Assembly (NCBI RefSeq): GCF_035593985.1
Contig: NZ_CP141587.1
Span: 1,240,001 to 1,304,000, forward strand
From: Sphingomonas sp. LY29
GTDB lineage: Bacteria; Pseudomonadota; Alphaproteobacteria; Sphingomonadales; Sphingomonadaceae
Direction of reading: 5' to 3'
DNA: 64,000 nt
A program made the position numbers and the translations under genes. Of this stretch, positions 54,000 to 64,000 are shown piece by piece; the stretch's first letter is position 1, and each line of letters begins with the position of its first letter. A model generated the notes under the pieces. That model had not been told where the DNA came from and searched no databases. It saw only the letters and a list, made by a program, of their open reading frames with translations.

Positions 54000-54284
54000 A
54001 TGACCGCAACCTCCACCGGCCCTGTCGCCTCCGAAATGATCGCGCGCCTGACCACGGCGCTATCGCCGATCCACCTCGACCTCGAGGATCAGAGCGACCA
54101 TCACATCGGCCACGCCGGCCACGACGGCCGCGGCGAAAGTCACTTCTCTCTGACCATCGCCAGCCCCTCCTTTGAAGGCCAATCGCGTGTCGCCCGCCAG
54201 CGAATGGTCTACGCCGCGCTCGGCGACCTGATGAAAGAACGCGTCCATGCACTGACGATCAAGGCAATGGCTCCGGGGGAGTAA
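54000..54284 (+). CDS. BolA family protein
   Basis: 94 residues. MIARLTTALSPIHLDLEDQS, SHFSLTIASPSFEGQSRVAR and a C-terminal VHALTIKAM match BolA, including the FxGxxxVxRQRxVY-type stretch. Acts with monothiol glutaredoxins in Fe-S and iron signalling. The start ATG at 54000 is five bases after a TATATA core, raising the possibility of a leaderless transcript. Confidence 0.93.
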   Translation: MTATSTGPVASEMIARLTTALSPIHLDLEDQSDHHIGHAGHDGRGESHFSLTIASPSFEGQSRVARQRMVYAALGDLMKERVHALTIKAMAPGE

Positions 54285-54289
54285 ATCGG

Positions 54290-55177
54290 ATGAACAGGGG
54301 AATGATGCTGCTTGGCGCGCTGGCGCTGGCAAGCTGTGCTCAGCAGCCTGAAGACAGTTCTGGCGACGTGACCACCTCAGAATCAATGTCGCCCGACGTT
54401 TCCCCTTCGGCGGCGCCGACCGTCGCTTGGACTTACGACTATAGTTACCGCCTCGATGACGTGGCGATCGCAGGAGCGCAGGAAGCGAGCGCGGCAAAGT
54501 GCGAGGCGCTTGGACCCGCACGCTGCCGTATCGTGGGCCTCACCTACACTGTCGACGGCGACCGCAACATCGAAGGGGACCTGAGCGTCAAGCTGGCACC
54601 CGAAATCGCGCGTGAGTTCGGAAAGCAGGCCAGCGAGATCGTGACCAAAGCCGGGGGCGATCTCGCCCGCATGGAGTTCAGCGGTGACGACACAGAGGCC
54701 CAGTCACGTTCCGCGACCACCGCACAGAGCGACGCTCGCGCGCGGATCGCTGCGATCCGACAGGATTTGCGTGACCCGCGCCTGGGCGACCGTGAGCGGA
54801 CCGCGCTTCAGTCGTCGTTGCAACAACTCAACGATTCGCTGTCGAGCGCTCAGACCACTGCCGATAATGTTTCGGCCCGGCTGGCCTCGACGCCGATGAC
54901 GTTGCACTATGTCGGTCGTGGGCGCCTGACCGGCTTTGTGGCAAACCCGCTGGTGGAAGCGGGTCGGTCCTTCGTCGCCAGCATGGTAACGATGGTCAGC
55001 GCGGTCCTTCAGTTCCTTGCAATCCTGCTGCCGTGGGTACTCCTGCTCGGCCTGTCGTTCGCCATCGCTCGGTCACGGCCAGCGCTCACCTTGTGGCGTT
55101 GGCTGACCCATTGGCCAAGCGTCCGCAGCCTACAGCCGGTGGCACAGGACGACGATGTAGCCCCGCCACGCGCATGA
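54290..55177 (+). CDS. DUF4349 lipoprotein
   Basis: 295 residues. Lipoprotein signal (GALALASCAQQ), a polar linker, an extracytosolic domain with a DARARIAAIRQDLRDPRLGD coiled stretch, then one or two C-terminal membrane helices (VLQFLAILLPWVLLLGLSFAI). DUF4349 proteins have unknown roles. Five bases after BolA, ATGA overlap with the GNAT gene. Confidence 0.88.
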   Translation: MNRGMMLLGALALASCAQQPEDSSGDVTTSESMSPDVSPSAAPTVAWTYDYSYRLDDVAIAGAQEASAAKCEALGPARCRIVGLTYTVDGDRNIEGDLSVKLAPEIAREFGKQASEIVTKAGGDLARMEFSGDDTEAQSRSATTAQSDARARIAAIRQDLRDPRLGDRERTALQSSLQQLNDSLSSAQTTADNVSARLASTPMTLHYVGRGRLTGFVANPLVEAGRSFVASMVTMVSAVLQFLAILLPWVLLLGLSFAIARSRPALTLWRWLTHWPSVRSLQPVAQDDDVAPPRA

Positions 55178-55698
55178 ACCTTCGCCTCGCCACCAGTGCC
55201 GACCTACCCGCGATGATAGCGGTAATGGCGGCGGCGATCGGGCGGTTGCAGGACGACTATCTCACTGCCGAGCAGGTCGCGGCCAGCCATGCCGTCATGG
55301 GGCTCGATACCCAGCTGGTTGAAGACGGTACCTACTTCGTCGCGCTGGAGGGCGATCGCATCGTGGGTTGCGGTGGGTGGAGCCGGCGCGCGACGGTCTA
55401 TGGCGGCGACCACAGCATCGACCTGCGGGAACCGCGGCTGCTTGATCCCGCCACCGAGCCCGCACGCATCCGCGCCATGTACACCCACCCCGACGCCGCG
55501 CGCCAAGGCGTCGGCCGGCTCATTCTCGCCGCCGCCGAGCGGGCCGCGCAGGCCGAAGGGTTTACGGCCGCGCAGCTGATGGCAACCCTGTCCGGCGAGC
55601 CGCTCTACCGCGCCAGCGGCTACACCGCCGTCGAACGGACCACGGCACGCTCGGGCGGCGTCGATGTCCCGCTCATCTTGATGACGAAGCAGATCTGA
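55174..55698 (+). CDS. GNAT-family N-acetyltransferase
   Basis: 174 residues: N-terminal LRLATSADLPAMIAVMAAAI, acetyl-CoA loop MYTHPDAARQGVGRLILAAA, then GEPLYRASGYTAVERTT. Substrate unknown. Confidence 0.9.
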   Translation: MNLRLATSADLPAMIAVMAAAIGRLQDDYLTAEQVAASHAVMGLDTQLVEDGTYFVALEGDRIVGCGGWSRRATVYGGDHSIDLREPRLLDPATEPARIRAMYTHPDAARQGVGRLILAAAERAAQAEGFTAAQLMATLSGEPLYRASGYTAVERTTARSGGVDVPLILMTKQI

Positions 55699-55770
55699 CC
55701 CGACTTTGCGGACCTTTCGCATTCCTTCCGGCTGCTGATTGCGGTGAAATCCTGTGATAGAAGCGCGGTC

Positions 55771-56652
55771 ATGATCGAAATCATCCCCGTCACGCACGAC
55801 CTGGGCGACTTTAAGGTTCGCCGCACCCTCCCCGCCAAGACCCGCACGATGGTCGGCCCCTTCATCTTCGTCGACCAGTTCGGCCCCGCGCGGCTTTCCG
55901 CCGGGCACGGGATGGACGTGCGCCCGCATCCGCACATCAACCTCGCCACCGTCACCTATCTGTTCGAAGGCGCGATCGAGCATCGCGACAGCCTGGGGAC
56001 GCGCCAGGTGATCGAGCCGGGTGCGATCAACCTCATGACCGCAGGCACTGGCATCGTCCATTCGGAACGATCGCCCGCCGAAACGCGTCCGGACGGACCC
56101 GTTTTCTACGGCATGCAGACCTGGCTCGCGCTGCCCGACGGCAAGGAGGAAATCGACCCGGCGTTCGAGCATGCCCACGGCGACGCGCTTCCGACCGTCG
56201 AAGGCGACGGCGTGTCCGCCCGAGTGTTGATGGGCAGCCTTTGGGGCCAGACCGCGGGCGTCACCCAGCATAGCGGGACGATTTACGCCGACCTCGTGCT
56301 GTCGCCGGGCGGCAGCGTTCCGATCGATGCCGAGGCCGACGAGCGCGCGATCATGCTGACAGAGGGCGCGGCCAGCCTCGACGGGCAGCGTCTGGAACTG
56401 TTCACGCTCTACATCCTCGCCCCCGGCGAGGCGATGACGCTGAAGGCCGACGGGCCCGCCCGCGCCATGCTGCTCGGCGGCGAAGCGTTCCGCACGCCGC
56501 GCCACGTGTGGTGGAACTTCGTCTCGTCGGATCGCGAGCGAATCCGCCACGCGCGCGACGAATGGACCGCGCGCCGCTTTCCGCTCGTCCCGGGCGACGA
56601 GGAAGAATGGATACCGATCCCCAAAGTCCCCAAAACGGTCAGCTATCCGTGA
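55771..56652 (+). CDS. pirin family protein
   Basis: 293 residues. Double-stranded beta-helix cupin with metal-binding HPHINLATVTYLFEG and MTAGTGIVHSERS. Some pirins are quercetinases, others redox-linked regulators; no decision possible. Start ATG at 55771; GTGA overlap with the next gene. Confidence 0.94.
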   Translation: MIEIIPVTHDLGDFKVRRTLPAKTRTMVGPFIFVDQFGPARLSAGHGMDVRPHPHINLATVTYLFEGAIEHRDSLGTRQVIEPGAINLMTAGTGIVHSERSPAETRPDGPVFYGMQTWLALPDGKEEIDPAFEHAHGDALPTVEGDGVSARVLMGSLWGQTAGVTQHSGTIYADLVLSPGGSVPIDAEADERAIMLTEGAASLDGQRLELFTLYILAPGEAMTLKADGPARAMLLGGEAFRTPRHVWWNFVSSDRERIRHARDEWTARRFPLVPGDEEEWIPIPKVPKTVSYP

Positions 56653-57539
56653 TCAAAACGCGACGCGTTCGCCTTGCCAGCGGGATCACCCTCAACGTCG
56701 CGCTGGCCGGACGTGAAGACGCGCCGCCCGCCATCCTGCTCCACGGTTTCCCCGAATCGCACCGCACCTGGGGTTCGGTCGCGCCGCTGCTTGGCGACGA
56801 CGTCCGGCTCGTCATGCCCGACCTTCGCGGGTTCGGGGAAAGTGACCGGCCGCAGGATGTCGCGGACTACGCGACCGACACGCTGATCGCCGACCTGTTC
56901 GAATTGGCCGGCGCGCTTGGCATCGACCGCTTCGCGCTTGTCGGGCATGATTGGGGCGGCGCGGTCGCCTGGGCCGCGGCGATCCGGGGCGATCCGCGCA
57001 TCACCCGCCTCGCGATCGTCAACTCACCGCATCCGGCGATCTTCCAGCGAAGCATCATCGACGATCCGCAGCAGCGCGCCGCCTCGCAATACATCCGCGC
57101 CTTCCGCGATCCGGGGATGGAAGCGGCGGTCGCGCGGATGGGAGTCGATACATTCTTCGACAAAAGCTTCACCGGCCATGTCGATCTCTCGATCATCCCG
57201 GCCGACGAGCGCCAGCACTACATCGACGACTGGAGCCGCGACGGAGCGCTGACCGGCATGTTCAACTGGTACCGCGCCAGCCAGATCGTCGTTCCCGCCA
57301 ATGGCGAGGCCGCCGACATGCCCGCATGGGTTACCCGCGGTGTTCCGCGCCTGCGCATCCCGGTGCGGATCGTCTGGGGCCTCGACGACAAGGCGCTGCT
57401 CCCCATCCAGCTCGACGGGATCGGCGAGGTCGGCGACGAGGTCGAGGTGGTCCCCCTCCCCGGCGTCGGCCATTTCGCCCCGTGGCAGGCGCCGGCCCAA
57501 GTCGCCGATGCGCTGCGGCCCTTCCTCCGCGTGGCGTGA
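56649..57539 (+). CDS. alpha/beta hydrolase (epoxide hydrolase-like)
   Basis: 296 residues. HGFPESHRTWGSV oxyanion region, nucleophile in VGHDWGGAVAW (Asp of HDW, typical of epoxide hydrolases and dehalogenases), and the C-terminal catalytic His in GVGHFAPWQ. GTG start overlapping pirin. Confidence 0.92.
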   Translation: MIKTRRVRLASGITLNVALAGREDAPPAILLHGFPESHRTWGSVAPLLGDDVRLVMPDLRGFGESDRPQDVADYATDTLIADLFELAGALGIDRFALVGHDWGGAVAWAAAIRGDPRITRLAIVNSPHPAIFQRSIIDDPQQRAASQYIRAFRDPGMEAAVARMGVDTFFDKSFTGHVDLSIIPADERQHYIDDWSRDGALTGMFNWYRASQIVVPANGEAADMPAWVTRGVPRLRIPVRIVWGLDDKALLPIQLDGIGEVGDEVEVVPLPGVGHFAPWQAPAQVADALRPFLRVA

Positions 57540-57557
57540 ACGGCTAGGCGCTCGCCC

Positions 57558-58001
57558 ATGACTCGCTCGATCTCGCGCTCCGCCGCCCGGCTTGCCGCCG
57601 TTCAGGCCCTTTACCAGCAGGACATGGAAGGCACGCCGACCAACCGTCTGATCCACGAATTCCACGACCATCGGCTTGGCGCGACGATCGAGGATGCGAC
57701 TTATGCGGAGGCCGAGCACGGCTTCTTCGACGACCTCGTCATGGGCACCGTCGCGCGCAAGGACGATGTCGACGAGTTGATCTCCGCCAAGCTCGCCGAA
57801 GGCTGGACTCTGGCGCGGCTCGACAAGCCGATGAAGGCGATCCTGCGGGTTGGTGCCTATGAACTCATCGCCCGCGCCGATGTGCCGACCGCGACCGTCA
57901 TCAGCGAATATCTCGACGTCGCCGACGCTTTCTACGACAAGCGCGAAAAGGGCTTCGTCAACGGCCTGCTCGACGCCATCGCCAAGTCGGCGCGCGCCTA
58001 G
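57558..58001 (+). CDS. nusB: transcription antitermination factor NusB
   Basis: 147 residues. RSAARLAAVQALYQQDMEGT, DKPMKAILRVGAYELIARAD and VDVADAF-like YLDVADAFYDKREKGFVNG are the NusB core. Forms the boxA RNA-binding complex with S10. The stop is shared (CTAG) with a convergent gene; thiL lies downstream in the same direction, a common association. Confidence 0.96.
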   Translation: MTRSISRSAARLAAVQALYQQDMEGTPTNRLIHEFHDHRLGATIEDATYAEAEHGFFDDLVMGTVARKDDVDELISAKLAEGWTLARLDKPMKAILRVGAYELIARADVPTATVISEYLDVADAFYDKREKGFVNGLLDAIAKSARA

Positions 58002-58957
58002 GGATCGGCGCGGTCAAGGAACGCCAGCGGGATATCGACCCGCTGCGCCCAGGCGGTCTCGTTATGCTCGGTCCCCGCATAAGTGCGGAACATGAACGAC
58101 GGGCCGCGCCAGCCAGCAGCCGCAAGCACCGGCAGCAACGCCGACGAATAGGGGCCATAGCTGCCGTCCAGCGTCCCGGTGCCGTGGTCGATGTAGAGCC
58201 GGTTCACCCCGGGCCGCATCCGCGACGTGGCGAGATAGCGCCGGAATGCCTCCGCAACCTCGCCTGCCAGCGCCTGGTGATCGGCCCCCTTCTCGGTCGG
58301 GCTGCCCAAGGCGACGTGCATCGACACCGCCGCTGCCTGCCCGAATATCTGCGGATATTCGGCCATTGCGTAGAAGGCCATTAGCCCGCCCATCGAGCTT
58401 CCCATTACCGCCGTGTCCTGCGAACCGCGAAGCGTCCGATATTGGCGGTCGACCCGCGGCTTCACGATCCCGGTCAGGAATTTGAGGTAGGCTTCCCCGG
58501 AAAGCGCGCTCGGCGGGTCGCCGCTGTCGATTGTCATCGCCCGTTTCTGGAAGGCCGGTGTGAGCAGCGGAAAGATCTTCTGCGGGAACAGCGCATGATA
58601 GCGCGACCGTGGGCTCTGCACCCCGACAACGATCCAGTCGCGAAGGTCACCTTGCGCTGCCATCCGCGGGATGGTTTCGTCCATTCCCCATTCCTGGTTG
58701 AATTTGGTCAGGCTCTTGTCGAACAGATTCTGCCCGTCGTGCATGTACAGCACCGGATAACGCTTGCCCGGCGTCTTGCCGTAGCCGGGCGGAGTCCAGA
58801 TCCACACCGTCATCGGTCCCGCTGCGCCGCCGTCCATCGCCGGCCACGACTGAACCTGCCCAGCGCTCACCGTCGGGATCATCCGCGTCGGATCGTCGAC
58901 CGCTTGGGCGGGCGTCGCGGCCAGCAACGCGAACAGGGACAGCAACACTTTCATCAT
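57998..58957 (-). CDS. exported alpha/beta-hydrolase fold esterase (PF00756 type)
   Basis: 319 residues with signal peptide (KVLLSLFALLAATPAQA). Features are LYMHDGQNLFDKS, the nucleophile loop VMGSSMGGLMAF, and a C-terminal region with Asp and His (GTEHNETAWAQR). Related to the siderophore esterase / S-formylglutathione hydrolase-like group. GAGG lies 3 nt before the first ATG, so the second ATG (58954) may be the true start. Confidence 0.88.
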   Translation of the reverse strand: MMKVLLSLFALLAATPAQAVDDPTRMIPTVSAGQVQSWPAMDGGAAGPMTVWIWTPPGYGKTPGKRYPVLYMHDGQNLFDKSLTKFNQEWGMDETIPRMAAQGDLRDWIVVGVQSPRSRYHALFPQKIFPLLTPAFQKRAMTIDSGDPPSALSGEAYLKFLTGIVKPRVDRQYRTLRGSQDTAVMGSSMGGLMAFYAMAEYPQIFGQAAAVSMHVALGSPTEKGADHQALAGEVAEAFRRYLATSRMRPGVNRLYIDHGTGTLDGSYGPYSSALLPVLAAAGWRGPSFMFRTYAGTEHNETAWAQRVDIPLAFLDRADP

Positions 58958-59014
58958 GGCCTCATTGTCGGTCTATAAGGCGGCGATGTTCACCAGCGAC
59001 GCGGCCAAAAGGCA

Positions 59015-59953
59015 ATGAGCCACGGCGAATTCGCCCTGATCGAGAAGCTCCGCACGATCGCGACCCATCCGGCGGCGCGCGGCCTCGACGACGATGCCGC
59101 GGTGCTGGGAGACCTGGTGCTGACCCACGACAACATCGCCGAGGGCGTGCATTTCCTGCCAGACGATCCGCCCGCGTCGGTTGGGTGGAAGCTTGTCGCG
59201 GTCAACCTGTCCGACCTGGCCGCCAAGGGCGCCGAGCCAATGGGCGCATTGATGGGGATGACCATCGGCGGCGACGACGATTGGGACGAGAAGTTCCTGT
59301 CCGGAGTGGCTGCGGCCTGCGAGGCGTACGGCCTGCCACTGCTCGGCGGCGACACGATCGCGCTCCCGCCCGGCGCGCCGCGAGTGCTGGGCCTGACCGC
59401 GATCGGTCGCGGCGGGACGCATGTGCCCTCTCGGAGCGGCGGACGTCCCGGGGACCGCCTGTGGCTGGTCGGGCCGCTCGGCGACGCGATGCTCGGACTG
59501 TCGGTGTTGCAGGCCGACCGTCACGCCGAGGGCGCGCTGGTCGAAGCCTATCGCCGCCCGGTGCCGTTGCTCGCCGCGGGGCGGGCGATGGCGCCGCATG
59601 CCCATGCGATGATGGACGTGTCGGATGGACTGTTGCTCGACTTGGGCCGGATGATCACGGCAAGCCGGTGCGCGGCGCGCGTCGACCTCGACGCCGTTCC
59701 GCTGTCGCGCGCCTTCATCGCCGAGCGCGGCGCCAGTCGGCGGGCGAGGATGTCCGCGGCGACCGGCGGCGACGATTACTGCCTGCTCGCGGCACTGCCC
59801 GCCGACATCGACGCCTTAAGCCTTTCTTTACCTTCCGGCACGATCATGGCCGCGATCGGGACGCTGGAGGCGGGAAGCGGCATGACGCTGTTCGACGCCG
59901 AAGGCGAGGTGCCGTTGCCGGAGCAGCTTGGATATGAACATCGCCGCCCTTAG
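59015..59953 (+). CDS. thiL: thiamine-monophosphate kinase
   Basis: 312 residues. DDDAAVLGDLVLTHDNIAEG, VNLSDLAAKGAEPMG, GGDTIALPPG and MMDVSDGLLLDLGRM follow the ThiL order; phosphorylates TMP to TPP with ATP. A small reading frame overlaps its last 20 bases. Confidence 0.95.
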   Translation: MSHGEFALIEKLRTIATHPAARGLDDDAAVLGDLVLTHDNIAEGVHFLPDDPPASVGWKLVAVNLSDLAAKGAEPMGALMGMTIGGDDDWDEKFLSGVAAACEAYGLPLLGGDTIALPPGAPRVLGLTAIGRGGTHVPSRSGGRPGDRLWLVGPLGDAMLGLSVLQADRHAEGALVEAYRRPVPLLAAGRAMAPHAHAMMDVSDGLLLDLGRMITASRCAARVDLDAVPLSRAFIAERGASRRARMSAATGGDDYCLLAALPADIDALSLSLPSGTIMAAIGTLEAGSGMTLFDAEGEVPLPEQLGYEHRRP

Positions 59954-60023
59954 CACTCGCCAGTGGGTGATCGCGCTGCTCGGACTCTCGTCGGGAATGG
60001 CGACCGCACTGCTCGTCCGCTAG
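59934..60023 (+). CDS. putative 29-residue membrane microprotein
   Basis: MNIAALSTRQWVIALLGLSS then GMATALLVR: one short hydrophobic helix. It begins inside the 3' end of thiL in another frame and ends 130 nt before hppA. No clear ribosome site. Unrecognised, could be chance. Confidence 0.3.
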   Translation: MNIAALSTRQWVIALLGLSSGMATALLVR

Positions 60024-60152
60024 CCCCAAATCCCTGCCGCAACGGGCGGCTTGCGGTCCGCGCAAACCCCGTTACACCTTTCCCCATTCCTGGGCGCGAA
60101 GATCGGAAAACCGACATCGCCCACGACGTGCAATTGGGGGAAGATCACCGAC

Positions 60153-62258
<2,106 letters not shown>

Positions 62259-62278
62259 TTGAACGGATGCGAGTGAGG

Positions 62279-62313
62279 GCGGACGGAGGGGCGACTCTCC
62301 GTCCGCTTCCCTT
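62279..62313 (+). terminator. hairpin terminator after hppA
   Basis: Perfect 10-bp stem GCGGACGGAG/CTCCGTCCGC with an 8-nt loop, followed by TTCCCTT, 21 nt after the stop. Confidence 0.65.
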
Positions 62314-62374
62314 ATGGCGACATCGCCGCTAAAGGGACGCGACTTTTCCCAAGCGAACACCACGAAGGATTTGA

Positions 62375-62623
62375 ATGGCCAAGGAAGAACTTCTCGAGAT
62401 GCGCGGACGGGTGGTCGAACTGCTGCCCAATGCGATGTTCCGCGTCGAGCTGGAGAACGGTCACGAAATCCTGGGGCACACCGCGGGCAAGATGCGCAAG
62501 AACCGCATCCGCGTCCTGACCGGCGACGAAGTGCTCGTCGAACTGACCCCTTACGACCTGACCAAAGGTCGAATCACCTATCGCTTCATGCCCGGCCGCG
62601 GGGGCCCCGGCGTTCCTGCCTGA
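62375..62623 (+). CDS. infA: translation initiation factor IF-1
   Basis: 82 residues: [61 protein letters not shown] Gly/Pro tail (GRGGPGVPA) makes it about ten residues longer than the usual 72. ATG of maf overlaps its TGA by one base. Confidence 0.97.
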   Translation: MAKEELLEMRGRVVELLPNAMFRVELENGHEILGHTAGKMRKNRIRVLTGDEVLVELTPYDLTKGRITYRFMPGRGGPGVPA

Positions 62624-63195
62624 TGAAGCTGGTCCTCGCCTCGGCGAGCCCGCGGCGTCTCGACCTGCTGGCCCGCATCGGCGTTACCCCTGACCTAATC
62701 GATCCTGCCGATATCGACGAGAGCGTGCCCAAGGGCGAGCTTCCGCGAATCCATGCCGAGCGCCTGGCGTCGGAGAAAGCCGCCGCCGTCGCCGCCCGCC
62801 ATCCCGATGATCTGGTGCTGGCCGCCGACACCGTCGTCGCGGTGGGCCGGCGCATCCTGCCCAAGGTCGAGGACGAAGCGACGCTGCGCCAGTGCATGGC
62901 GTTGCTGTCGGGACGTCGCCACCGCGTCCTGACCGGAGTCGCACTCGCCGCGCCCGGCAAGCCGATCCGCACGCGCCTGGTCGAAACGATGGTGGCGATG
63001 AAGCGGCTGTCGGAGGCGGAGATCGACTTTTACGCGGGCCACGGCGAATGGCGCGGGAAGGCCGGCGGCTACGCGCTGCAGGGCTATGGCGAAGTCTATG
63101 TCCGCCATCTCGCCGGCAGCTATTCCAACGTGGTGGGGCTGCCGCTCGCGGAAACGCGGACCCTCCTCAAGTCGTCAGGCTATCCGCTTGCCTGA
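62623..63195 (+). CDS. maf: Maf-type nucleotide pyrophosphatase
   Basis: 190 residues. ASASPRRLDLL, ADTVVAVGRRILPK and KAGGYALQGYGEVYV are the Maf signatures. Hydrolyses non-canonical or pyrimidine NTPs. Order infA-maf-RNase E/G is conserved in this group. Confidence 0.95.
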   Translation: MKLVLASASPRRLDLLARIGVTPDLIDPADIDESVPKGELPRIHAERLASEKAAAVAARHPDDLVLAADTVVAVGRRILPKVEDEATLRQCMALLSGRRHRVLTGVALAAPGKPIRTRLVETMVAMKRLSEAEIDFYAGHGEWRGKAGGYALQGYGEVYVRHLAGSYSNVVGLPLAETRTLLKSSGYPLA

Positions 63196-64000
63196 ATGGC
63201 TGATCGAGCGCGGGATCGGCGAAGTCCGGGCCGCGCTTGTCGAACGAGGGGAGATTCTTGAAGCGCGGATTCTTCCCGATGGACGGATGCGGGCAGGCAC
63301 CGTCCTCCAGGCGAAGCTGTTGCGGATCGGTCCGCCCTGTATCGCGATGGCCGACGGCATCGAATATCTGATGCCGAAGCGACCGCCGGCAACCAGCGAG
63401 GGGTCGTCCCTCACGATCGAAGTCAGCCGTGAGAAGATCGATGGCCCCGAGGCCTGGAAGCGCCCGCTGGCGATGCCAAGCGACCGGTCCCCGTCGCCGG
63501 CTCCCGCACTCGAAGGGCGCGACCTCGCCTTCCCATCTCCTCGCGACGAGCTGGGCGAGGCTGGGTGGGGCGAGCTGATCGACGAGGCGCGCAGCGGATC
63601 GGTCGGCTTTTCCGGAGGAGAACTCCGCATATCGGTAACGCCCGCAATGACCTTGATTGACGTGGATGGCACCTTGCCGATCGCGGACCTGGCCATGGCC
63701 GGCGCCAAGGCCGCCGCACGCGCGATCCGGCGTCATGACGTCGGAGGATCCATCGGGATCGACCTTCCGACGATCGGCGGGAAAGAGGCCAGGCAGGCGA
63801 TCGGGTCCGCCGTCGACGCCATCCTGCCGCCCCCGTTCGAGCGGACCGCAGTCAATGGCTTCGGCTTCATCCAGATCGTCAGGCCCCGCCGCCGCGCTTC
63901 GCTGTTCGAACTGGCGGCCAATCGCCCGTCATTCGAGGCGCGAGCGCTACTGCGCCTCGCGGCACGAAGCAGCGGTGCGATCCGCCTCGTCGCCCACCCC
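63188..64000 (+). CDS. divergent RNase E/G-family protein (3' end outside window)
   Basis: 271 codons open to the window edge. The only sensible start is TTG at 63188, overlapping the Maf stop by eight bases (LPEWLIERGIGEVRAALV). Two metal-Asp regions fit the RNase E/G catalytic core: MTLIDVDGTLP and GGSIGIDLPTIGGKEA, with RTAVNGFGFIQIVRPRR resembling the strand that follows. The S1 domain seen in RNase E is reduced. An ATG at 63196 is in another frame and soon stops. Confidence 0.78.
   Translation, partial: MPEWLIERGIGEVRAALVERGEILEARILPDGRMRAGTVLQAKLLRIGPPCIAMADGIEYLMPKRPPATSEGSSLTIEVSREKIDGPEAWKRPLAMPSDRSPSPAPALEGRDLAFPSPRDELGEAGWGELIDEARSGSVGFSGGELRISVTPAMTLIDVDGTLPIADLAMAGAKAAARAIRRHDVGGSIGIDLPTIGGKEARQAIGSAVDAILPPPFERTAVNGFGFIQIVRPRRRASLFELAANRPSFEARALLRLAARSSGAIRLVAHP

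Noticed and set aside
63196..63260. ATG start for the RNase E/G gene
   Set aside because: It is in a different frame from the conserved sequence and soon meets a stop.

Overview
This is a GC-rich (roughly two-thirds G+C), gene-dense chromosomal segment. It most likely comes from a sphingomonad (Alphaproteobacteria, Sphingomonadaceae). The basis is UrcA-family and DUF2171 genes, the rpmB / phytase-like esterase / cobT-cobS / J-protein / BolA neighbourhood, the infA-maf-RNase E/G order, large TonB-dependent receptors, and perfect matches to the alphaproteobacterial stress-sigma (EcfG) promoter GGAAC-N16-CGTT. I recognised no rRNA, insertion sequence, phage, CRISPR array or replication origin. 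There are two tRNA genes, and no gene-free stretch exceeds 300 bases.

0-13 kb: a truncated GGDEF-EAL protein, a PAS/hybrid histidine kinase, a flavin reductase, an UrcA - LytTR regulator - UrcA cassette, the homogentisate operon (hmgA-fahA), two small stress-type genes (one behind an EcfG promoter), an SNase-like nuclease with PPK2, a DMT exporter and threonine aldolase, then tRNA-Thr. 13-25.7 kb: aminopeptidase P, prolyl oligopeptidase, a tightly overlapping string (thioesterase, maiA, class II aldolase, two membrane proteins), tRNA-Pro, a ferredoxin-NADP reductase, a PHA-system protein, an M15-like peptidase and clpB. MaiA together with HmgA and FahA covers homogentisate to fumarate plus acetoacetate, although maiA lies about 10 kb from the other two.

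25.6-35.5 kb is the most unusual block. One minus-strand run contains a large TonB-dependent receptor, three TPR proteins carrying respectively an aspartyl/asparaginyl hydroxylase, a 2OG-Fe(II) oxygenase and a sulfotransferase domain, two paralogous 86-residue secreted proteins, a second sulfotransferase-like P-loop protein and a PKHD-type hydroxylase. I infer an uptake/modification system of unknown substrate.

35.7-44.5 kb is housekeeping: xseA and purD diverge from a shared CATG, followed by small membrane proteins, a CBS/CorC transporter, an EcfG-driven OmpA lipoprotein, tadA, rpmB and a phytase-like esterase. Between the esterase and cobT is a candidate small RNA of about 94 nt on the plus strand. 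44.7-54.3 kb holds cobT-cobS, J-protein and BolA genes. The usually compact cobS/J-protein neighbourhood is split by a 5.4 kb module in which an HxlR regulator diverges from seven genes (three VOC, two GST, tandem DUF1428, RibD-like reductase). This looks like an acquired electrophile or redox detoxification operon.

54.3-64 kb: a DUF4349 lipoprotein, GNAT, pirin, an alpha/beta hydrolase, nusB, a secreted esterase, thiL, a K+-independent-type H+-pyrophosphatase, infA, maf and the start of a divergent RNase E/G-type gene. Two habits recur: operon genes chained by ATGA/GTGA overlaps, and seven convergent pairs overlapping by exactly four bases through shared stop codons.
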